A DNA stretch of 32,349 nt, taken from a virus. The stretch is taken from IMG/VR virus record IMGVR_UViG_3300001683_000032, positions 1-32,349 of that record; one strand, given 5' to 3'. Positions 25,780-32,305 of this stretch are shown piece by piece. The notes below the pieces were generated by a model that saw only the letters and a list, made by a program, of their open reading frames with translations, made no database searches and had not been told where the DNA came from. Made by a program: the position numbers and the translations under genes. Position 1 is the stretch's first letter. Each line of letters begins with the position of its first letter.

Positions 25780-26383
25780 AAAATTCAATGTTCTAAATTC
25801 TTACTCAACGTTTGACTACACACCTGACATGATAACAGAATCCAGAGAAGATAATGATGGAAAGATAGTCTTAAAAGGGATTCTTCAAAAGTCAGAAACA
25901 GTCAATCAAAATGGGCGAATTTATCCTCGACCCATTCTAGAGAGAGAAATTAGAAACTATCAAAAGTTTATACAGGAAAGTAGAGCACTCGGAGAATGCG
26001 ACCATCCAGATTCTTCTGTTGTTGAGCTCAAAAATGTCTCCCACATCATTCGTGAAGCACACATGGAAGGCGACACTGTGCACGGCACAGTTGAGCTGCT
26101 AGATACACCGTGCGGAAAAATACTACAAAGCCTCGTAGAATCAGGGGTAAAGTTGGGAATTTCATCTCGTGGTGTAGGCTCTACAAAACGCCAGGGCGAG
26201 TATCAAGTTGTGCAAGATGACTTTCAACTGATCTGCTGGGATTTTGTAAGTGAGCCCTCTACACCAGGTGCTTTTGTCATGAGAGAAGGAAAAGAATTAA
26301 TTGAAGAATCAGAGTTAGATCGATTCTTTAACAACTCTGATAAAGTTGATAGAATATTTAACGATATATTGGACTGGGAGTAA
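25772..26383 (+). CDS. 21: Prohead protease (gp21-like)
   Basis: A 203-residue serine protease that cleaves scaffold and capsid N-termini during prohead maturation. The family blocks are visible: N-Q-N-G-R-I-Y-P-R near 45-53, E-C-D-H78-P-D-S-S with the catalytic histidine, and L-G-I-S131-S-R-G, which should contain the nucleophilic serine. The length is close to T4 gp21 (212 residues). I chose ATG 25772 over the in-frame GTG at 25766 because GGAG at 25761-25764 is 7 bases from the ATG and too close to the GTG. It overlaps the previous gene by 8 bases, and the next gene follows after 6. Confidence 0.94.
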   Translation: MSKKFNVLNSYSTFDYTPDMITESREDNDGKIVLKGILQKSETVNQNGRIYPRPILEREIRNYQKFIQESRALGECDHPDSSVVELKNVSHIIREAHMEGDTVHGTVELLDTPCGKILQSLVESGVKLGISSRGVGSTKRQGEYQVVQDDFQLICWDFVSEPSTPGAFVMREGKELIEESELDRFFNNSDKVDRIFNDILDWE

Positions 26384-26389
26384 GGGATC

Positions 26390-26818
26390 ATGTCATTAAA
26401 ACATCCATATTCAAACCCGAACTTTGTACCTGAGTATCAAATCTCTGGTGTACCGTACGCAACAGGATCAGGTGCGGGCGAAGTAACATCACAGGATACA
26501 CCTATACGACTTAACTTTCCTGAAGTTACGAGATGGATAGTAGTTTATAATTCTGGATCTGGCGCCTTACGTGTAGGCTTTTCAAGCAATGGAGCAAGAT
26601 CAGTCAATACTGCAAACTATTTTGTTGTAAAATCAGGTGCAACCACTCCTCGAATGGAAATAAGGTGCAAGTCGCTATTTTTTACAAAGGATTCAGCAAC
26701 AGCAACAGACTTTAATATAATTGCTGGCTTAACAACAATACGCTCTGATTATTTTCCAATTCTTACTGGATCAACTTCTGGATCTATTGCTAGATCAATC
26801 TTGGGCGGTGTAGGTTAA
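26390..26818 (+). CDS. Small beta-rich virion protein
   Basis: A 142-residue protein with a proline/asparagine-rich N-terminus (H-P-Y-S-N-P-N-F-V-P-E-Y) followed by alternating beta strands (I-V-V-Y-N, L-R-V-G-F-S, Y-F-V-V, R-M-E-I-R-C, F-N-I-I-A-G-L-T) and a Gly/Ser-rich end. This is the look of a single small beta-sandwich, as in head decoration or head-completion proteins. Its place between protease and capsid supports a head role. I recall similar short proteins in marine myoviruses but cannot name a function. A GGAGTAAGGG ribosome-binding region overlaps the protease stop. Confidence 0.75.
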   Translation: MSLKHPYSNPNFVPEYQISGVPYATGSGAGEVTSQDTPIRLNFPEVTRWIVVYNSGSGALRVGFSSNGARSVNTANYFVVKSGATTPRMEIRCKSLFFTKDSATATDFNIIAGLTTIRSDYFPILTGSTSGSIARSILGGVG

Positions 26819-26820
26819 TA

Positions 26821-27276
26821 ATGGCTAAAGTGACAAAAAGAGTTCTCAAGGGTATTGTTAAAGAATGTCTTGTTGAGATTTTAGCTGAAGGTATTTCTTC
26901 TCAAGAATTGGGAACAGCACTGACTGAATCCCGTGAGAATAAAAGGCTTGCAGGCGAATCTCGAAAAGTATCAAGCGCTAGGTCAAACTTGCACCCATCA
27001 ACAGATAATATTTCTTTTTCAAGTGCTCTTGATGGCGTAACATCTGTGATGACAGATGATCCAGTCATGAGTGCAATTTTTGCTGATACTGCTAGAACAA
27101 CCCTTCAAGAACAATATGGAGCTGAAGCAACTAATCCAAGGTCGGCAATGACCGGCATGGGAAGTCGCCATGGTGATACAGCTGCTCGAGCAGCAGCGGC
27201 CAGTCCAATTGAAGATTTATTTGAGGGCGCAGGAAATTGGGAAGCACTAGCATTTGCTGAAAAGAAGTCTCGTTAA
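26821..27276 (+). CDS. Hypothetical head-region protein
   Basis: A 151-residue protein. The first 25 residues form a clear amphipathic helix (V-L-K-G-I-V-K-E-C-L-V-E-I-L-A-E-G). The rest is Ser/Thr/Ala-rich and probably mostly disordered, with an Ala run near 125-130. It begins 2 bases after the previous stop. Small proteins with such an N-terminal helix are frequent in head operons of T4-like phages and may belong to the prohead core, but no homology can be shown here. The gene ends a co-directional run; a gap of 100 bases with promoter-like repeats follows. Confidence 0.72.
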   Translation: MAKVTKRVLKGIVKECLVEILAEGISSQELGTALTESRENKRLAGESRKVSSARSNLHPSTDNISFSSALDGVTSVMTDDPVMSAIFADTARTTLQEQYGAEATNPRSAMTGMGSRHGDTAARAAAASPIEDLFEGAGNWEALAFAEKKSR

Positions 27277-27303
27277 ATCTACACTTGATGAGAAGATTTT
27301 TCG

Positions 27304-27346
27304 TTTAAGTGATAATTAACTTTGACAACACTTTTTAAGTGATAAT
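27304..27346 (+). promoter_or_regulatory. Two promoter-like boxes in direct repeat
   Basis: The 100-base gap 27277-27376 contains TTTAAGTGATAAT twice, at 27304-27316 and 27334-27346, exactly 30 bases apart. The first reads on as GATAATTAA, the same core as the other promoter candidates; the second as GATAATAAG. A TTGACA lies at 27322-27327 between them, but only 13 bases before the second GATAAT, too short for a standard sigma-70 promoter. AAAGGAG at 27362-27368 is the ribosome-binding site for the gene at 27377. Tandem late promoters or an activator-binding repeat are both possible. Confidence 0.45.
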
Positions 27347-27376
27347 AAGTCAGGTCAATTTAAAGGAGCTAAACGA

Positions 27377-27850
27377 ATGCCATCACACAATCAGAACACT
27401 GTTGATTACGTCCCTACAGAATTTGCTATGGGCGCTTCGAGTTCAACCAGTTTACAAACAGCTTTCCCTGGATCACCTATTCATGCAGGTGATTTATCTA
27501 GAGAAACAACACAAGCGCTTGGAGACGAGTTACTTCTGGGAGATATCGTAAATGATGGGGGGCATACATTTGGTGAACAGAATAGAGACTATGTCGATGC
27601 ACCCAACTATAACGATGTAGAAACAGGTTCCGGTGGATTGCCAACAACGGCATTTACTCCAAATGTTGCTTCTCCAGGTGAAGGAAGCACTAATCCTGCT
27701 GATCAGCCTGACGGCCCAGAACCTGCGGACCCTGGATCAGAGTTTGGCTCAGGCGCTTCAGCTACGTCTCGTCAACCCAATGAAAGCTCTGCGGCCATTG
27801 CTGGTCATACCCTTAAAGATTATGGACTAGGTACATCGCCAGGTTCGTGA
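27377..27850 (+). CDS. Hypothetical disordered protein
   Basis: A 157-residue acidic protein, very rich in Gly, Ser, Thr, Pro, Asp and Asn, with almost no hydrophobic clusters except L-G-D-E-L-L-L-G-D-I-V near 50. It is predicted by eye to be mostly disordered. No motif is recognised. A strong AAAGGAG ribosome-binding site and a preceding promoter-like repeat argue for good expression. Position ahead of bS21, scaffold and capsid genes suggests a minor virion or prohead part. The competing frame at 27339-27551 lacks a ribosome-binding site and is a shadow. Confidence 0.7.
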   Translation: MPSHNQNTVDYVPTEFAMGASSSTSLQTAFPGSPIHAGDLSRETTQALGDELLLGDIVNDGGHTFGEQNRDYVDAPNYNDVETGSGGLPTTAFTPNVASPGEGSTNPADQPDGPEPADPGSEFGSGASATSRQPNESSAAIAGHTLKDYGLGTSPGS

Positions 27851-27873
27851 GATTAAAGTAAGCTGAGGGATAT

Positions 27874-28515
27874 ATGGTCCACAATACATTATTGAGAGAG
27901 TATATACGGGCCACAATGTTGAGCTTGCCCGATCCCAGAACAGGGTCGGGCTACGGCTCTACGGGAAAGTCTGCATCCGGCCTAGGGACTCAGTATCAAA
28001 AAAATTCGATGTATCCATACCGCGAGCCCGATATAGAAGATGCTGAGGAAGAAGATCAAGAGGATGAAGAAACCCACCAGGCAATTCAAAATAAAACGTT
28101 AGGTGTGCATCAAACGGCAGACCCACATAAACGAAGAGACTATGGCAACTTTTCAGGTCATTCTGTAAGATTCGATCTTTATCAAGGGCATGAAATACCC
28201 GGTCCGCTTTTAACAGCAGAGACTACAGGCATAACAGGACGGAGCATATCACCTATTCCAAACCTTTATAAAGGACGCCAAGCATCCGGTGCTATGGGTG
28301 GTGCTTCACCGTCAGGTTTAACTACAGGTCAAGCACAGAAAGGCGGTCTGGGATCCAAGCGAAAATTTTCAAGTTCTCAAGCATTACCTCGAGATGAGAA
28401 TATGCCTAGAAAGTTTAAATTGATAGACATACTTTTTGGCTTTATCGACGACGACGAAACGTTGTATTATGATTTTATAGACAATACTGAGGATCAAGTT
28501 GAAGAAGAAATATAA
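27874..28515 (+). CDS. Hypothetical protein upstream of bS21
   Basis: A 213-residue protein. A short N-terminal helix (L-L-R-E-Y-I-R-A-T-M-L) leads into a Gly/Ser-rich region, an acidic patch near 60-70 (D-A-E-E-E-D-Q-E-D-E-E) and a long Gly/Pro/Ser-rich middle. A more hydrophobic C-terminus follows (K-L-I-D-I-L-F-G-F-I-D-D-D-E). No function is recognised. GAGGGA at 27865-27870 precedes the ATG. Its last 17 bases overlap the bS21 gene, and its 3' end carries that gene's ribosome-binding site (GAGGA, 28489-28493), so the two are translationally linked. A prohead-core role is possible. Confidence 0.72.
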   Translation: MVHNTLLREYIRATMLSLPDPRTGSGYGSTGKSASGLGTQYQKNSMYPYREPDIEDAEEEDQEDEETHQAIQNKTLGVHQTADPHKRRDYGNFSGHSVRFDLYQGHEIPGPLLTAETTGITGRSISPIPNLYKGRQASGAMGGASPSGLTTGQAQKGGLGSKRKFSSSQALPRDENMPRKFKLIDILFGFIDDDETLYYDFIDNTEDQVEEEI

Positions 28516-28759
28516 TATATCAGTATCAGAAAATGATTTGCGTTATCATAAAGGTAAAAGAAATAATAAACATATTGATAGCGTTTCTCAAAACGATATC
28601 TTGATACGTCGTTTTCTTAAAAAATGTAAAAAAGAGCGAATCATAAAAGAGTACACGGAAAAGACTTCGTATTATAAATCTAAGGCACAAAAGCGTCGAG
28701 AAAAGCGCTCCCGCGCTATTCGCAGAATGCGCCGCGAAGCAAATTCTAAATCTAAATGA
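28499..28759 (+). CDS. rpsU: Phage-encoded ribosomal protein bS21 homologue
   Basis: An 86-residue, very basic protein. Residues 32-82 follow the bS21 pattern: a first helix I-R-R-F-L-K-K-C-K-K-E with R37-R-F and C43, a turn into I-I-K-E, Y58-Y-K in place of the family's Y-x-K-P, then R-R-E-K-R-S-R-A-I-R-R-M-R-R. Bacterial bS21 (71 residues in E. coli) sits on the 30S subunit beside the anti-Shine-Dalgarno region and helps start translation. The phage copy has about 30 extra N-terminal residues. Start codon TTG is supported by GAGGA 5 bases upstream and by overlap with the previous gene. bS21 is known as the ribosomal protein most often found in viral genomes. Altered initiation on phage mRNA is inferred. 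Confidence 0.82.
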   Translation: MKKKYNISVSENDLRYHKGKRNNKHIDSVSQNDILIRRFLKKCKKERIIKEYTEKTSYYKSKAQKRREKRSRAIRRMRREANSKSK

Positions 28760-28790
28760 TAACTTCTAGGGAATATTTGCTTTGATAGGT

Positions 28791-28799
28791 CATAATTAA
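28791..28799 (+). promoter_or_regulatory. Late-promoter-like box before scaffold gene
   Basis: In the 95-base gap after the bS21 gene, CATAATTAA at 28791-28799 matches the core seen at 9705, 20850 and 27311. It would drive the scaffold and capsid genes. A TTGATA at 28782-28787 is far too close to act as its -35 element. No terminator hairpin is visible between 28760 and 28790. Confidence 0.4.
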
Positions 28800-28819
28800 T
28801 CATAGGTTTTTGCTCAGTT

Positions 28820-28860
28820 AAGGGTGTTATTAAATGTCAGAAGGGTGTTATTAAATGTCA
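28820..28860 (+). repeat. Tandem duplication of ribosome-binding site and start codon
   Basis: A 20-base unit, AAGGGTGTTATTAAATGTCA, occurs at 28820-28839 and again at 28841-28860 with one G between. Each copy carries an AAGGG ribosome-binding site and an ATG followed by TCA. The second ATG (28855) opens the scaffold gene. The first (28834) is in the same frame but meets TAA at 28852-28854. Confidence 0.95.
28834..28854 (+). CDS. Six-codon leader ORF directly abutting scaffold start
   Basis: ATG at 28834 reads M-S-E-G-C-Y and stops at TAA 28852-28854; the scaffold ATG follows with no gap. It has its own AAGGG ribosome-binding site at 28820-28824 in the duplicated unit. Ribosomes ending here could restart at once on the scaffold gene, or the upstream site could compete with it. 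Whether the peptide is made is unknown; the sequence layout itself is certain. Confidence 0.45.
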   Translation: MSEGCY

Positions 28861-30390
28861 AGTTCACTTTATTTAGACGCAATCGCAGAGGCTAAGCAGT
28901 TAAAAGAAGCTGCTGAAGCCAATGCTAAAAAAGCGATAATCGATGCGATGGCGCCACAAATTAGACGCCTTGTTGAAAATGAATTAATGGAAAACTCTAG
29001 TGATGTATCCAAAGAATCAGACTTCTTATCTGAAGTATTTGGTCTAACACAGACTGATATTGATCAGGAAGCGTTTGAGATCGATGAAAACTTACTTGAG
29101 ACACTTTCCACTTCAAATGCTCCTCTTTTAGAAAGAAATGTAACTTTAAGCTTTATTAAAATAGCAAAAACTTTTCAAGAGTCAGCTGTTCTTTATAACA
29201 CACTTAATGATAAAGATGAAAAAACATATCAAAAATTTGAAACAATTGCTTCTAATTTATTAGATGAGGCAAAAACTTTACGTGACGATTTAATACGTAT
29301 AGTTGAAGGTGAAGGATCAGCAGACGCTGTCTCTTCTCTAGTTGATAAACTTAACACAGTAATTAAGGAGACGGAAAAGATGTCAACACGCTCGAAAGAT
29401 GAAGTTCTTTATGAATTAGATCTCAGTGAGCTTAATCTCTTCGAGGAAGAAGGAGATGACGAGCTAGATCTAGATGTCGATGCACCTGCAGATGATGAAG
29501 GTGCTGAAGACGAAGAAGGTGGGGACGATGAAGCCCTCGATGATGAAGATATAGGAGACGAAGAAGGCGAAGATGATGTTCAACTTGAACTTGATCCCGA
29601 GTCTGCAGAAGCTCTCCGCGCCGCTTTGGTAGCTGCACTCGAAGGCGAGGAAGGCGAAGAAGACGAAGAAGGTGAGGAAGGCGAGGAATTCGAAGAGGGT
29701 GAGCTTGGCGTTGAAGCTGCTTATGAAAGTGATACTCAAGCACGTGATGAGTGGATTGAGATCGATGAAGGAATGCTTCGTCGCGAGATCGCTGCCATGC
29801 GCAAACTTCGTGAAGCTCCTGACTTCTTAAAGACCAAGGGAATCGCTAAAGACATGGCAGACAGCTGGGGCGGCAAAGGCTCCGGCAAGTCTGGTGATGA
29901 TTTCGGCGGTGGGAAGAGAGGAAAAGATCCTCTTGCCATGACCGATAAAGATTTAAACGTACATACGGAAAACCGTAAATTAAGAAAAGTTGCTAAAAGT
30001 GAGTTACGCAAGAATCGTAATCTCAAAGGCAAGCTATCTGAAGCGATGGGCGCAGTGTCCGAGCTACAGACTCAGTTGAAAGAGATGAATCTCTTCAATG
30101 CGAAGCTGCTCTATGCTAATAAACTTCTACAGAATAAGAATATGTCGACTCGACAAATGAGATCGATCGTTGAAGCTCTGGATAATGCAAGAAGTTTGAG
30201 AGAAGTTAAGCTGCTATTCAAGACAATGACAGAGTCTCTCTCGTCTAAAAAGACGGGCGGTTCTTTGACAGAGTCAACTGTAAGAAGAGCCGTCGGCTCT
30301 TCATCACGTCCGACACGCTCAGCTTCAGCTGACAATTCTCATCCTGAGATTGATCGCTGGGCTACGCTAGCCGGACTTAAAGTGAATTAA
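28855..30390 (+). CDS. 22: Prohead core / scaffolding protein (gp22-like)
   Basis: A 511-residue, very acidic protein expected to form the inner core around which the capsid assembles, then be degraded by the protease. The N-terminal 190 residues are helical and charged. Residues about 195-285 are an Asp/Glu/Gly repeat. A basic, Gly-rich segment lies near 340-360. A C-terminal helical block (about 405-465) contains N-A-K-L-L-Y-A-N-K-L-L-Q-N-K and I-V-E-A-L-D-N-A-R-S-L-R-E-V-K, the pattern I associate with gp22-type cores. It is larger than T4 gp22 (about 270 residues), mainly because of the acidic insert. It is preceded by the duplicated start region and followed by the capsid gene. Codon use shifts toward that of the capsid gene after about 29750. 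Confidence 0.82.
   Translation: MSSSLYLDAIAEAKQLKEAAEANAKKAIIDAMAPQIRRLVENELMENSSDVSKESDFLSEVFGLTQTDIDQEAFEIDENLLETLSTSNAPLLERNVTLSFIKIAKTFQESAVLYNTLNDKDEKTYQKFETIASNLLDEAKTLRDDLIRIVEGEGSADAVSSLVDKLNTVIKETEKMSTRSKDEVLYELDLSELNLFEEEGDDELDLDVDAPADDEGAEDEEGGDDEALDDEDIGDEEGEDDVQLELDPESAEALRAALVAALEGEEGEEDEEGEEGEEFEEGELGVEAAYESDTQARDEWIEIDEGMLRREIAAMRKLREAPDFLKTKGIAKDMADSWGGKGSGKSGDDFGGGKRGKDPLAMTDKDLNVHTENRKLRKVAKSELRKNRNLKGKLSEAMGAVSELQTQLKEMNLFNAKLLYANKLLQNKNMSTRQMRSIVEALDNARSLREVKLLFKTMTESLSSKKTGGSLTESTVRRAVGSSSRPTRSASADNSHPEIDRWATLAGLKVN
29440..29706 (+). repeat. Asp/Glu/Gly low-complexity segment of scaffold
   Basis: GAA/GAT/GGC-type codons repeat irregularly (units such as E-E-G-E-E-D and E-G-E-E). 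The protein segment is extremely acidic. Such sequence is prone to length change by slippage and creates long meaningless frames on the opposite strand. Confidence 0.8.
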
Positions 30391-30418
30391 CAAACTAACT
30401 TCTAAGGAGAAATTTAAA
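30391..30418 (+). promoter_or_regulatory. Strong ribosome-binding site of capsid gene
   Basis: The 28-base gap before the capsid gene carries AAGGAGA at 30404-30410, 8 bases from the ATG. It is among the best Shine-Dalgarno sequences in the window, in an unstructured AT-rich context. No promoter box is seen here, so capsid mRNA probably begins upstream of the scaffold gene. Confidence 0.7.
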
Positions 30419-32305
30419 ATGAGCAAATTCACATTAGAGCAGCTCACCGAAGATATCCGTTCACGCCATATGGGCGCTGAGGGAAATCGCCTTACAGAGA
30501 AGTGGAACAGAACTGGACTTCTGCGTGGACTTGACGGTGTACACCGTGAAAACATGTCTATGCTTTTAGAAAACCAGGCTGCACAGCTTCTTCGTGAGAC
30601 CAACTCCCTTTCAACAGGTGGTGGTGCTCTTTCAACATCAAACGATATTCGTGGTTTTACGAATATTGCTTTTCCAATCGTTCGTCGCGTGTTCGGAGGC
30701 TTAGTTGCCAACGAACTTGTTTCAATCCAGCCAATGAGCCTTCCTTCCGGACTGCTCTTCTATCTTGACTACACCTACGGCACAACCGTTGGTGGTGACT
30801 ATGGTCCCAACGGTAGTAAGATGGGTGGACGAAGTTCAACAGACTCCACGTACGCAGCTGGTCAGTCAATCTACAATAACCCCCGCGGTAAGGGTGTCCG
30901 TTCAGGATCACTTGCAGCTGGTGGTATGTATGATCTTGGCGGTATCGGTTACTCACGTGTACACAGTGGTTCTTCACTCCCTATTATGAACGCATTTGGC
31001 GCCTGGGGTGGATCAGCAGGTACTACCTGGACAGCTTCACATACAGTTGCTGCACTAACAGACTTCTCAGGTTCTAACGCCAAGTATCTTGGATTTGATC
31101 CTCAGGTTCGACGTTCAGTTGATGACGCTGATCTTGACGTAGCATTCTGTATGATCCAGACAGGTCAGCTTTCTGGTTCGGATCTTTCTATGCTTAACCA
31201 GATTTCCATTACAGACTTCGGTACTGCTGGTGGCGTCTCGGCATGGGGTGAGAAGTTCCAGGCAGGTAATGGTGTTCTTAATCTCCGACGTGCAACACGT
31301 CGTGGTGACTGGGCATCTTCCAAATGGACAGACGATCCGATGGGTGGAACACACGTTCTTTTCGCTCTTGGTCTAACCAATGGTGGAGCAGTTCCTTCTG
31401 GGATAACTGATATATCATGGGTCAAGGGTCCGTCACTTAGTGCAAACGCTGATCAAGGTGATACAATTACTATTCCGGCTTTCGAGTCTGACTTTGGAAC
31501 AGGTACTCCTTCTCCGTTGATCCCTGAGATCGATATTAAGATTGAGTCCATCGCAGTTACGGCAGCTACTCGTAAGCTCCGTGCTCGTTGGTCACCAGAG
31601 CTCGCTCAGGACCTGAACGCTTACCACAGCATGGATGCTGAGGTTGAGCTTACCCAGATCCTTTCCGAACAGATTGCTCTTGAGCTTGATCGTGAGATCC
31701 TTAACGACCTCCTTACAGAGGCTAACGGTGCTAACCTTTACTGGTCACGTGCTCCCGGCAAGTTCCTTGATAAGGAATCCGGCGCAGAGGTTGATCTTTC
31801 AAGCACCCTTTCGGCAGGACCCGCCTTCACAGGTACAGTCCGCGAGTGGTACGAGACATTGACTGAGACAATTATCGATGTCGCAAATACCATTCACCGT
31901 AAGACCCTCCGCGGTTCCGCTAACTTCATCGTTGTCGGTCCTGATGTTGCAACCATTCTTGAGTCTTCCGTGCTTTATAAGCCGAACTACACTCTCGATG
32001 GTTCAGGTCAGGTTGCCTCTCCGATGAGTCTTGGAGCTGAGAAGGTTGGTTCTCTGAGCAATCGTTTCACAGTCTATAAGGACCCCTACTTCCCACGCAA
32101 CAAGATTCTTGTTGGGTACAAGGGCGGTAGCTACCTTGAGACTGGTTACGTATACGCTCCGTATGTACCGCTTATCGTCACTCCGACGATCTTCGCGCCA
32201 GAGGATTTCACACCCCGCAAGGGCGTGATGACTCGCTACGGCAAGAAGATGGTTCGTTCTGACTTCTATGGTACAGTAACCGTTGTGGATCTCCATATTA
32301 TCTAA
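30419..32305 (+). CDS. 23: Major capsid protein (gp23-like)
   Basis: A 628-residue shell protein of the HK97-fold, T4 gp23 type. The N-terminal region (L-L-E-N-Q-A-A-Q-L-L-R-E) is helical and probably removed on maturation: L58-R-E60 before T61 fits the T4 protease rule (Leu/Ile-x-Glu), near the known T4 cut after residue 65. The following block (F-P-I-V-R-R-V-F-G-G-L-V-A-N-E-L-V-S-I-Q-P-M) and the late Y-K-G-G-S-Y-L-E-T-G-Y-V-Y-A-P-Y-V-P-L block are hallmarks of gp23-type proteins. It is about 100 residues longer than T4 gp23 (521), consistent with an insertion around residues 120-300. Arginine codons are mostly CGT/CGC, unlike the AGA-rich neighbours, as expected for the most abundant phage protein. 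Confidence 0.96.
   Translation: MSKFTLEQLTEDIRSRHMGAEGNRLTEKWNRTGLLRGLDGVHRENMSMLLENQAAQLLRETNSLSTGGGALSTSNDIRGFTNIAFPIVRRVFGGLVANELVSIQPMSLPSGLLFYLDYTYGTTVGGDYGPNGSKMGGRSSTDSTYAAGQSIYNNPRGKGVRSGSLAAGGMYDLGGIGYSRVHSGSSLPIMNAFGAWGGSAGTTWTASHTVAALTDFSGSNAKYLGFDPQVRRSVDDADLDVAFCMIQTGQLSGSDLSMLNQISITDFGTAGGVSAWGEKFQAGNGVLNLRRATRRGDWASSKWTDDPMGGTHVLFALGLTNGGAVPSGITDISWVKGPSLSANADQGDTITIPAFESDFGTGTPSPLIPEIDIKIESIAVTAATRKLRARWSPELAQDLNAYHSMDAEVELTQILSEQIALELDREILNDLLTEANGANLYWSRAPGKFLDKESGAEVDLSSTLSAGPAFTGTVREWYETLTETIIDVANTIHRKTLRGSANFIVVGPDVATILESSVLYKPNYTLDGSGQVASPMSLGAEKVGSLSNRFTVYKDPYFPRNKILVGYKGGSYLETGYVYAPYVPLIVTPTIFAPEDFTPRKGVMTRYGKKMVRSDFYGTVTVVDLHII

Noticed and set aside
27322-27346. Classical sigma-70 promoter with TTGACA
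   Set aside because: Spacing to GATAAT is 13 bases instead of about 17, so the TTGACA is probably accidental.
27339-27551. A 70-residue + strand frame overlapping the gene at 27377
   Set aside because: It lacks a Shine-Dalgarno and begins inside the promoter-like repeat; the 27377 frame has AAAGGAG at good spacing.
29432-29743. Reverse-strand frames opposite the scaffold gene
   Set aside because: They are the mirror of the Asp/Glu repeat, give Leu/Arg- or Phe-rich nonsense, and have no ribosome-binding site.
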